From positions 4,278,001 to 4,342,000 of the forward strand of contig CP082230.1 in NCBI GenBank assembly GCA_019856515.1: DNA of 64,000 nt, in the 5' to 3' direction. The notes under the pieces were generated by a model, which made no database searches, was not told the DNA's origin, and saw nothing but the letters and a program-made list of their open reading frames with translations. Positions 53,672 through 61,969 of the stretch are shown one piece after another. The stretch is from Prolixibacteraceae bacterium. Its GTDB lineage: Bacteria; Bacteroidota; Bacteroidia; Bacteroidales; Prolixibacteraceae. The stretch's first letter is position 1, and every line of letters starts with the position of its first letter. Position numbers and translations under genes: made by a program.

Positions 53672-54526
53672 TTAGTAGCTCTTTTGCATCTTATTAACCC
53701 TGTGGATATATTCCATGGGGTTGTATATAAAATCTTTAGGATCGGTGTATTTGTTCTTTGTATCCTCTTTGGTTGGGATTACTAATTCAGACAGCTTATC
53801 TAACTCTTCCGGGTTGAGAAGTTTGTCATCGTTATATTGGAGTTCACAACCAAGCTCTCCCTTAACATCATAATATCTCCAAGCACCTTGCTTCATACCA
53901 TTCTCAATACTACCTTCAAATCGGACCTTTCCGTCACGATAAAGTTCACGATGTATCCCGAACTCAATTCCATCTTTATACTGAGACTTACTTAAGAGTG
54001 CTCCCTCTTTATAGTACTCGAATTTAGTTCCTGAAAGCTTTCCATCTTGCCACTTTGATAATGATTTCATATTTCCATTATCGTAGTATGTTTTTGATAT
54101 TCCATGAAGTTGATTCCTCTTGAAATTAAGAACAGAAGATACATTCCCATCTTTTAGGAACATCTTCCAAGCTCCAGTCTTCTTTCTATTAATATAGCGT
54201 CCTGTGGCCGATTTGGTCCCTTTGGGATAGTAGTATATGGCATCTACAGTGTCACCTCCAAGCGAGTAGTTCATGATGCATTTGAGCTTTCCATCCTCAT
54301 TATATCGATAAAGTTTATCGGAAGGGTGTCCATTCTTAAATAGTCCACGATATTTTAATGTTCCATTTTTACGCTTAACAACCCACACTCCATTCTTCTT
54401 ACCATTATCGTCTAATTGGTTGATATCTTCGTGTTGTGCTAAAGAAGTAAAGATCATTCCTCCGATGAAAAAAGAAATAAGCCAACTTCGTAATATTGTT
54501 TTCCCCATTGTATTCATCTTATTCAA
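53672..54526 (-). CDS. Exported MORN-repeat protein
   Basis: 284 residues. It starts at 54526 or at ATG 54508 (MGKTILRSWLISFFIGG), which begins a signal peptide ending SLA. Then about eight MORN-variant repeats (PF07661 type) of about 22 residues, such as GKKNGVWVVKRKNGTLKYRG and LHGISKTYYDNGNMKSLSKW. These repeats are common in Bacteroidota and have no known enzymatic role; they are thought to be structural or binding modules. It is convergent with the M64 peptidase gene (3 bp apart). Confidence 0.8.
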   Translation of the reverse strand: MNKMNTMGKTILRSWLISFFIGGMIFTSLAQHEDINQLDDNGKKNGVWVVKRKNGTLKYRGLFKNGHPSDKLYRYNEDGKLKCIMNYSLGGDTVDAIYYYPKGTKSATGRYINRKKTGAWKMFLKDGNVSSVLNFKRNQLHGISKTYYDNGNMKSLSKWQDGKLSGTKFEYYKEGALLSKSQYKDGIEFGIHRELYRDGKVRFEGSIENGMKQGAWRYYDVKGELGCELQYNDDKLLNPEELDKLSELVIPTKEDTKNKYTDPKDFIYNPMEYIHRVNKMQKSY

Positions 54527-55040
54527 TTATGCTCTAAATATAATTAACCATTTTAATTTACAGTACACTCGGTCTTAATTTTATGTTCTGTATAGTGAAA
54601 ATGTGATATTTAACTTTGTTGTTCTTGAAATTATGATTCTATGGCTTCAGAAACGGCAATGGTCAGGAATTGTTTTTAAGATTTCAGGATTCAGCTTAGA
54701 CTCTTATTATATGTGATTGGTAATTAGGTGTTCATCACCTATTGATTAGCTGATCCCTTATTAAAATATAAAATTGAGGTTAATTCCTTTCTGTATTAGT
54801 TCTTAATCTAAGGTGTGATTGATTGAGAATTAGTCTCTTTCGCTTTTGTCTAATAGGCTTTCACTTTTATGGAGTGTAAAAACGTTCTAATGCCATTAAT
54901 ATCGTGAATAGTTGCATATACGTATCATTTTATTTGTCATAAATGTGATTGATTAATTCATATTATTTATTGGGATATCTGTCTCCGTTATAAAGAATCG
55001 TAATCTCTATTTTTAGGTCTATAACTTAAACAAAAAAGAT
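54527..55040. other. Gap upstream of the GH141-like gene
   Basis: 514 bp, no frame. A TAnnTTTG-like taactttg occurs at about 54613, far from the start codon. The palindrome taggtgttcatcaccta lies at about 54726. Confidence 0.45.
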
Positions 55041-57686
55041 ATGAAACTGCTAAAAGCAATCTCTATGTTGACATTATTGCTGGGAATATCAGCAATGGCT
55101 CAATGTAAAGATAAGATCACACTTGATGTCTATCCATCATCAGTTGGGAAAGTCAAAAAAGGAGCACACTCTTTCATTGGAGTTACTGCTGCTAGAGATT
55201 ATATTAGAACATTAAAAGGAGGTAAAAGAGCTGCAAATATTGATGTGGTACTACATGACGGTGTTTACTTATTAGACCAAACACTTATTTTAGGTATAAA
55301 AGATGGAGGGGTAGGTAATAATTTTGTAACCTACAAAGCTGCAAATGGAGAGAATCCAATATTATCATCAGGACAAACCGTTGGTAAGTGGAGTTCCGTA
55401 AATACTACTCTTAAAGGGCTTCCTGTAAAAGCAAAAGGTAAGTTGTGGGTTACCGATTTCCCTAGGGGGGTGGATTCTGTAAGGGTACTTTATGATGGAA
55501 ATCAGCGTTTGTTACGTGCTCGAAGCAAGGGTTTCAATCATGCCGCGCAGAAAGCCAAACGTTTTGCTAGTAGAAACGTTGCCCAACAAAAAGATCGTTA
55601 TCTATTGAAAAGAATGCCTTTCCCAAAAGGGTTGATCCAAAAGGGGGATCGTTGGGAAGATATAGAGTTTGAGTTCTGTCCAGTGCCTTGGGCATATAAT
55701 ATTATTGGAATTGACTCTGTTGACTTTGAAAAGAGCGTAGCATGGTTAAAGTATGAAGCAAATTCGGCACCATTTACGACTCCCAAAGATCACCATCCAG
55801 CTTTTGCTGAAAATTCAATACGTTTTTTAGATACACCAGGTGAGTGGGTGGCTGACCATAAAGCACGTAAGATCTATTACTGGCCAGAAAATAAAAAACC
55901 GTCTGGTGGTGAAGTCGTTCCTACTCTTACTGAGTTGGTTCGTGTTGAAGGAGATATTCATTATAAAAAGGCGAATGATGAACCTGTGAAGAATATTGCT
56001 TTCGAAGGCATCACGTTCAGATATGGAAACCGTTATGACTGGTGGAAAGGCCATAAAGGATGGGGTATCCAACATGATTGGGATAAGTTTGATTGTCCTA
56101 ATGCGCTGCTTCGTTTTAGAGGAGCTGAAGGCTGTAAAGTGAACCACTGTCGTTTTATAGACTCTGGAAACTCTGCAATCCGCCTTGATCTTCATGCGCA
56201 AAGGATTGAGATCAAGAATAATTTGATTCAAAGGGTCGGTCATATGGGGATTCTTCTTGCAGGCTATGGTCCAGGAGAGAAGGATGTGAACAAGAATAAC
56301 CATATAGAGAGCAATATTATTGATCATTGTGGTGAGGTTGTCTTCCATGGACATGCGATATTTATCTGGCAGAGTGGTGAAAACTATGTTGGACACAATG
56401 TTATTCAAAATTGCCCGCGTAAGGCAGTTGGGATTTGTGGTGTTAGAGCACCCATTTTTATTGAAGGGGAGTCCGTAGATTGGGATGAAGCCTCAAAAAC
56501 ACTACGTTGGAAAGAGTTAGACCCTAAACTTAGAAATAGAAAGAATATTACTCAAGAAGCGCTACTTCCATACCTACATGCTCGTAACAATATTGTAGAG
56601 TTTAACGATGTGTACCGTACTCGCGTAAAAATTGGTGATGGAGCATCATTGAATGTCTCAGGTGCTGGTACAGGAAATGTGATGCGCAACAATATGCTAG
56701 TTGAAGTGGTCGGTAACGGGATGCGTACGGATGATTGGCAGCGTGGAACGACCTTTGAGAACAACATTATCGCTAGTGGTGGAGTCGTGCATAAAGGCTG
56801 TAATAATTTGTTGAACAATCTTTTTATTAACTCAACAGTGCGTTTTACATCTTATCCTGGACAGGTCAAGTTTTCTGGTGCCAAAGTGTCACATAATATA
56901 TTCTATTTCAATGGTAAAGGACAGGTGCCATATTCTGGACGAAAAACATCTCAATTTAATACACCATATGATATTTGTGAAAACAGTAAGAATGTTTTCT
57001 ATAATAGTTTGGATAAGAATATTGAGGTAGACTTTCTGAAAAAGATGCAAGCACATCCTGGTTTTGAGAAAGGAACCATTGTTGCTGATCCTAAATTTGT
57101 ACACGCTCTTCCTAAATACAGAAGACTGTTAAAAGAAGATGTGGCTCTGATGAAGAGTTCTCCAGCTTATGCATTAGGGTGTAAAAAGATCGACGTAATG
57201 GGAATAGGTCTTGCCGATGGTTATCCAAAAGATCTTGCTAAAGATGTATATGCTCGTGTAGAGAGAAGACTTATCTCCGAAAATGCAAACATCCAGAGCT
57301 CTTCTGTTGGTCGATCAGTTAAGAACTACAAGCAAATGTTGTTAGCTAAAGGGGGAGAAGTTGATGTAGAGTCCGTTATCTCTACCAATAAGGAGAAGAA
57401 TCCATTTATTGTTCTTGATTTAGGGGATGAGATGAAGATGGATGCATTCCACCTGATTAGTTCTTACAAAAATGGAGACAATAGTAATAGAAAATTGGCT
57501 CTATGGACAAGTGTTGATGGACAGAAATGGACACAGCTATGGAAAAATGATATCGAGGAGATTAAAGTAGGACGTTCATGGGATATTATTTTAGATCATA
57601 CTGTAAAAGCAAAATATGTAAAAGTGGGATTAAATGGTAATGGTAAACTTACGATGAAACAAATTCAGGTATATCAGGATATCTAA
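55041..57686 (+). CDS. Secreted GH141-like beta-helix protein with F5/8C domain
   Basis: 881 residues. A signal peptide covers 1-20 (ends AMA). A GH141-like catalytic region spans about 40-730: KITLDVYPSSVGKVKKGAHS, the DGVYLLDQTL edge strand, GWGIQHDWDKFD (about 340) and MRTDDWQRGT (about 560). These blocks are shared with the paralogue at 7554-9899. A discoidin-type (F5/8C, CBM32-like) domain at about 752-881 (NIQSSSVGRS..., DAFHLISSYKNGD) probably binds sugar. The gene is 45 kb from the fucP locus and stands alone, so it may be regulated with it in trans. Alpha-L-fucosidase or related activity is inferred. Confidence 0.8.
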   Translation: MKLLKAISMLTLLLGISAMAQCKDKITLDVYPSSVGKVKKGAHSFIGVTAARDYIRTLKGGKRAANIDVVLHDGVYLLDQTLILGIKDGGVGNNFVTYKAANGENPILSSGQTVGKWSSVNTTLKGLPVKAKGKLWVTDFPRGVDSVRVLYDGNQRLLRARSKGFNHAAQKAKRFASRNVAQQKDRYLLKRMPFPKGLIQKGDRWEDIEFEFCPVPWAYNIIGIDSVDFEKSVAWLKYEANSAPFTTPKDHHPAFAENSIRFLDTPGEWVADHKARKIYYWPENKKPSGGEVVPTLTELVRVEGDIHYKKANDEPVKNIAFEGITFRYGNRYDWWKGHKGWGIQHDWDKFDCPNALLRFRGAEGCKVNHCRFIDSGNSAIRLDLHAQRIEIKNNLIQRVGHMGILLAGYGPGEKDVNKNNHIESNIIDHCGEVVFHGHAIFIWQSGENYVGHNVIQNCPRKAVGICGVRAPIFIEGESVDWDEASKTLRWKELDPKLRNRKNITQEALLPYLHARNNIVEFNDVYRTRVKIGDGASLNVSGAGTGNVMRNNMLVEVVGNGMRTDDWQRGTTFENNIIASGGVVHKGCNNLLNNLFINSTVRFTSYPGQVKFSGAKVSHNIFYFNGKGQVPYSGRKTSQFNTPYDICENSKNVFYNSLDKNIEVDFLKKMQAHPGFEKGTIVADPKFVHALPKYRRLLKEDVALMKSSPAYALGCKKIDVMGIGLADGYPKDLAKDVYARVERRLISENANIQSSSVGRSVKNYKQMLLAKGGEVDVESVISTNKEKNPFIVLDLGDEMKMDAFHLISSYKNGDNSNRKLALWTSVDGQKWTQLWKNDIEEIKVGRSWDIILDHTVKAKYVKVGLNGNGKLTMKQIQVYQDI

Positions 57687-57715
57687 TCGCTAACTATATT
57701 AAGTAAAACTTATAG

Positions 57716-57745
57716 AGCTCTTCTTGAAAAAGAAGGGCTTTTTTA
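57716..57745 (+). terminator. Rho-independent terminator
   Basis: agctcttctt and aagaagggct (one G.T) form a 10-bp stem followed by tttttt, 30 bp after the beta-helix stop. Confidence 0.88.
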
Positions 57746-58149
57746 CTGTTTATATAACGACTTATACTCTCATTTCACAGACTATAAGAAAACACAAAGA
57801 TAAATTACTTTGTCGAATGCACATACAATGCATAGGTTGTCTATTACTTTGTATCAGACCGCAAGATTTATGATTAGTAAATCAAACAACCCTTATTTAA
57901 TGTAATGTTTCTATTTTAGATGCTTTTCTACACCAAAGATTATTTACTCATTTTAGAGACAGACATTTGTCGGTAGCCACTGGTGATTCTTCATCAGTGG
58001 TTTCCTTTTTGTACCCCCTGCACGATGAAATCAACATGTTGTTTATAATACCTCAGCTATAGACTTGAATGTTAGATTTTTGTTTGATAGTATTTGAGTT
58101 AACAACAAATAATTAATCAGTTTTTCATCAGTATTAGGTTAATGTTTTC
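57746..58149. other. Gap with second terminator-like hairpin
   Basis: About 400 bp without a gene. One more hairpin, ccactggtga (57977-57986) with tcatcagtgg (57991-58000), is followed by tttccttttt. Confidence 0.5.
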
Positions 58150-58230
58150 ATCTAATACTATACAATATAAAAATGAGCCAACAATTTATCATTGTTGGCT
58201 CATAAAGAATTATCTAATACTATACAATAT
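58150..58230. repeat. 19-bp direct repeats around a terminator hairpin
   Basis: atctaatactatacaatat occurs at 58150-58168 and 58212-58230. Between them atgagccaacaa (58173-58184) pairs perfectly with 58192-58203. The hairpin should terminate the minus-strand SusCD operon, whose stop is at 58236. Confidence 0.8.
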
Positions 58231-58235
58231 TAATT

Positions 58236-59507
58236 CTATTTACTGTAAGTATAGGCATAACCTTGATAAGAAGGATCAGTAACAGAAACAATTTGTACTG
58301 AATTGTTTCCGCCGTATACTTTACCTGCAGCTGTTATATAAGAACCTTTGTCAATAAAGTAAACTCCTTTTGCATCAAAGAAAGGAGCAAGAATATCTTT
58401 AAAATCATCCGGTATTGGAGTTGTTGGTGTCAATACCTTTCTACCTAGCTCTTTGTCTTCGATCTTAAAATCGACAAAAGAGTTGCCAAGTGATGATTTT
58501 ATTTTAATATATATTCCATATTTCTGGGAATTGTAAAATCTTAAATATGAAACATTTATTTTTTTATTCTGAAGTTTTAATAATTCGTCTATATAACTAG
58601 GCGAAGTTTTTGTATAGTCAGAAGTCTCGATAGAACAGTACGCATATGTGAATTGTTTTGCGAAAATGAATTCCGCTCCAGTTTGCATTACTGGACTATA
58701 TCCTGAATAGCGGATATAAGCTTTTTTACCTCCTTCATCTGATACATAGTTTCCGTCTGCACCCAATGTGAATTTAGAGAATTTATTTCCTTCGATAACA
58801 ACAGGTTCTGTGAAGATAATCTCTTTATCTGTCACATCGGCATCCACAACCGTAGTAATTTCTCTTTGATTCTCTTCCTCCCACTTGGTAATACTAGCCT
58901 TGTTTAGAGCGTTATTATAAGCGAAACCATAACGTACCTCGCTACCTTCCATCTCAATGTTTCTAAATAGAGAAATAGATTCGTCATTCTTTAACTTCTT
59001 TTTGGAAGAATAAAGTTCATCACTATACTTCTCTATTCTTAAGAATGATTTTCCTTCACTACCGTCTGCACGGCTTTTAAACAGAATATAGTTATCTGTC
59101 TGTTCTTGTACACTCCATCTAAAGTCTGCTTTTAGTCCTACATCTACATGTAGAGCCATATAACTATGACTGTCAAAAATTAGATCCTCTTGCTGGGTAT
59201 ACCTTAAGGTGTATGATGACTCTTCTCCAGTGGAGATATCCTTTGAAGCAGAACACATTACCGTACGTCCTTTATCTTTGAACTGGATTTTTAAGAAATA
59301 TGTCTTTTTACCTGTTTCTGTATACATCGAAGCAAGCCATTGATCGTTCTTCTTCAGTTCAGTATTAAAGTCTTGCAATCTTTCAGACTGAATTTCTGAA
59401 GCATTCTTTTGGAATACCTCTTCAATTTTATTGTCTTGACAACCTACCAATGTAAGTGATGCCAAAAATATGATGGTTATATATTTTCTTAACATGATAT
59501 TATTCAT
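58236..59507 (-). CDS. DUF4302 lipoprotein of a SusCD operon
   Basis: 423 residues; the better start may be ATG 59495 (MLRKYITII), which begins a lipoprotein signal with LTLVGC. DUF4302 is indicated by the N-terminal pattern RLQDFNTELKKNDQWLASMY, the YTLRYTQQEDLIFDSHSYMA segment and frequent beta strands throughout. DUF4302 proteins are regularly found downstream of SusC/SusD and a Mx1 metallopeptidase, as here, and are thought to be surface-exposed. Their ligand is unknown. Last gene of the operon, before a hairpin. Confidence 0.82.
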   Translation of the reverse strand: MNNIMLRKYITIIFLASLTLVGCQDNKIEEVFQKNASEIQSERLQDFNTELKKNDQWLASMYTETGKKTYFLKIQFKDKGRTVMCSASKDISTGEESSYTLRYTQQEDLIFDSHSYMALHVDVGLKADFRWSVQEQTDNYILFKSRADGSEGKSFLRIEKYSDELYSSKKKLKNDESISLFRNIEMEGSEVRYGFAYNNALNKASITKWEEENQREITTVVDADVTDKEIIFTEPVVIEGNKFSKFTLGADGNYVSDEGGKKAYIRYSGYSPVMQTGAEFIFAKQFTYAYCSIETSDYTKTSPSYIDELLKLQNKKINVSYLRFYNSQKYGIYIKIKSSLGNSFVDFKIEDKELGRKVLTPTTPIPDDFKDILAPFFDAKGVYFIDKGSYITAAGKVYGGNNSVQIVSVTDPSYQGYAYTYSK

Positions 59508-59524
59508 TTAATATGATAGTTTGA

Positions 59525-60496
59525 TTAGGGTGCTGGTACTGGTTTCTTAGCTGCCGCTGCTGCTAAATACTTTTGTACTTCTTCCCTAATTTTATGCATA
59601 TCTACACCTTGTTTTACCATAAACTTTTCCAATGTTTGGAATTTCTTACGAATAAATGATCTGCCTTCATTACGTTTGCTTAGAGCAAGAATAGCTTCTT
59701 CAATCTGTGCCTGTAGTTCATCTTCGTCTGCTTTTCTATCTTTTTCAGGGATAAGTTCAACCAAATCTTTAGGAAGTTTCTCATCTTTAATTCGATAATC
59801 CCAATTGCTTTGAGGGTAAGTGATATAACAAGAGAACATCTCTACAAAATCTTCCGAAGTATTAGAGGTTGCATAAGGAGTAACCATGCCTTTTGCTATT
59901 GCATCTTTAAGTTTCACTATTCTCCATCCGGTACGAGTATAATTATCAGGTGTTATCTCTCGATATTCATCTGGAAGAATAAACGTTTGATGAAGAATAT
60001 GGCAATATTCATGATAAGCAGTATGAAGTTGCTTTCTCATCCATTCGACATTTGTTTCGGTAAAACTATTTGCCTCTGTAAATCGAATTAATGTTCCTCC
60101 TTCTGCTTGTCCCAATACAACTGTTCCGTCTTTTTGCTTTGCAGTGGAACCAACTAATACGATCTGTTTAGGAAATGTTTTTCTAACAAATTCTTTATTT
60201 GATCCATTCACCATAGGTGTTAACCACGCTTCATGAAGCATTTTACATATTGGGAGAACAATATCTTCTTTTGGTGGTGTGATATAGTACCAATCCTTTG
60301 GAAGTAGGTTCTCAATATATTTATACTCAACACGTAAATTATATCCTTTGAAAAGCTCAATGATTTGCTTGTCTAATTCGGTTATTTCTCTTGGTGGAAA
60401 CAGAGGCTTATCGGATGGGATCAATGCATCCTCATCTTTAGAACAGCTCGTAAACCCAATAAGAACTGCTAATAGTATATATGCTAAATGTTTCAT
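59525..60496 (-). CDS. Putative zinc-binding metallopeptidase lipoprotein (Mx1 type)
   Basis: 323 residues, lipobox GFTSC (Cys at about 19). The zinc site YHEYCHILHQTF (HEYCH, about 161-165) matches the PF15890 family, whose consensus is HExxH with this spacing, followed by PDEYREITPDNYTRTGW. Members are surface lipoproteins of SusCD operons in Bacteroidota, and their peptidase activity is not well characterised. The C-terminal helices are Lys/Glu-rich and end in AAAAAKKPVPAP. Spacing is 17 bp to the DUF4302 gene and 6 bp to susD. Confidence 0.86.
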   Translation of the reverse strand: MKHLAYILLAVLIGFTSCSKDEDALIPSDKPLFPPREITELDKQIIELFKGYNLRVEYKYIENLLPKDWYYITPPKEDIVLPICKMLHEAWLTPMVNGSNKEFVRKTFPKQIVLVGSTAKQKDGTVVLGQAEGGTLIRFTEANSFTETNVEWMRKQLHTAYHEYCHILHQTFILPDEYREITPDNYTRTGWRIVKLKDAIAKGMVTPYATSNTSEDFVEMFSCYITYPQSNWDYRIKDEKLPKDLVELIPEKDRKADEDELQAQIEEAILALSKRNEGRSFIRKKFQTLEKFMVKQGVDMHKIREEVQKYLAAAAAKKPVPAP

Positions 60497-60502
60497 GTTT
60501 TC

Positions 60503-61948
60503 TTAGTAGTTTTGTTTTAATCCATTAATTATTGCGAATTGAGGAATCTCAAAAGCAAATAGAGGAAGCTCTTCGTTTAATTTCAATAGACGTCCATCTT
60601 TAAGTCTATGTTCAATGTTGATTTGATACCTATGGATATCATACCATCTTAATCCTTTATAGTAGTATTGTCTCTTACGTTGATTAAGAATGAACTGTAT
60701 CCATGCCTCCTGTGCTGTTAGTGGCTTTCCATCTACATCGCTAAAGGTGTCAATCAGATCTTTATCTGTAAATGCAATTGGTGCTTCATGGTTGGTCACC
60801 AAGAAGTTTTGCATGTCATCATATGCTCCTTTAAGATCATTTAGTCTTACTTTTGCCTCTACTAGATTGATTACTGATTCTGATAGAGGGAAAAGATCAT
60901 TGCTTAATTTACCACTATATCCAACTTGTATGAAATAATTTAGAGGAAGAAATATATCTCCTTGTAGCTTATAACCGCTTCCATTATCTCTAAGGTCTTT
61001 TCCCAAGACAGAAGGTTGTGTTATGTTTTTATAAGAAGAATTTGTTGATTGGTAGATGTACGAGCCTAATTGCCAAGTGTAATATGTTTGAACCCAACCT
61101 ACCTCTGGAGATTTAACTTCAATGATAGCTCTTTTATCTAATGCATAATCACTCCATTTCTTCATTGAAACGACACCTCCATATGCAGCAATTGCTTTGG
61201 TTGAATATGCTTTACTTTTCTCATTATCACTTTGATCTTTGTTTCTCCAAAGATAGATACGTCCTCCAATGGCATAAGCTGTTGGGATGGTGATGCGATA
61301 TTTATTTGTGTTAAATGAATTGCTATTGGCTTCAAGTAATTTTATTCCTTGCTCGTAGTCCGTAATGATCTCATTATAACATGCCTCTACTGTGGAACGA
61401 TCATACTTCTCTATAAGCTTGTTCTCTAATTTTTTAGTATATGGTATACCTAAGTCAGTAGCAGCTGTAGCTGTTTCATATCTTTTAGAGAAAGTATTCA
61501 AAATCATAAAGTGGTAATATGCGCGTCCAATTAACGCTTCTGCCTGCAGTGCTTTTGCAAAGTCACTATTTCTAGTTTCACCATTCATGTTTCTTAATGA
61601 CTCCAAGACCAAGTTGCAGTTTGCAATAGATGAGTAACTGTTTTCCCAGAATGATGCAGGATTATCTTGGTGTTTCTCATTTGTAATAATCTTTTTCCAA
61701 CTATAGAGATCTGTAAGAATTGGGTAACTTTGCGTCACTCCATCAGCTAATGTGACATTGTCTGTAGCAAAGAATAAGCCAGAATGCGTACTCATTTTGT
61801 CATATGTTTCTGCCATTACCGCACTCACATCATCCAGAGTTTGTACGGACATCCTATCGTCTGGCGCTTTTTCGAGGAAGCTTTCGCAAGAGGAGAAGCT
61901 AGTGGCAAGAAGTGCAACTGCCACCAAATTATATATTAATTTCTTCAT
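60503..61948 (-). CDS. SusD/RagB-family outer-membrane glycan- or peptide-binding lipoprotein
   Basis: 481 residues. Lipoprotein signal with FSSC (Cys at about 20) followed by SFLEKAPDDRMS, the classic SusD start. The tetratricopeptide-like helical core and the C-terminal segment AWIQFILNQRKRQYYYKGLRW..DIHR are diagnostic of RagB/SusD. Such proteins form the lid of the SusC transporter and capture oligomers. It begins 21 bp downstream of the SusC stop. The co-occurrence with a metallopeptidase may mean that peptides or glycopeptides rather than pure polysaccharide are imported. Confidence 0.93.
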   Translation of the reverse strand: MKKLIYNLVAVALLATSFSSCESFLEKAPDDRMSVQTLDDVSAVMAETYDKMSTHSGLFFATDNVTLADGVTQSYPILTDLYSWKKIITNEKHQDNPASFWENSYSSIANCNLVLESLRNMNGETRNSDFAKALQAEALIGRAYYHFMILNTFSKRYETATAATDLGIPYTKKLENKLIEKYDRSTVEACYNEIITDYEQGIKLLEANSNSFNTNKYRITIPTAYAIGGRIYLWRNKDQSDNEKSKAYSTKAIAAYGGVVSMKKWSDYALDKRAIIEVKSPEVGWVQTYYTWQLGSYIYQSTNSSYKNITQPSVLGKDLRDNGSGYKLQGDIFLPLNYFIQVGYSGKLSNDLFPLSESVINLVEAKVRLNDLKGAYDDMQNFLVTNHEAPIAFTDKDLIDTFSDVDGKPLTAQEAWIQFILNQRKRQYYYKGLRWYDIHRYQINIEHRLKDGRLLKLNEELPLFAFEIPQFAIINGLKQNY

Positions 61949-61969
61949 TTTCTTTTCGTTTAATAATGA

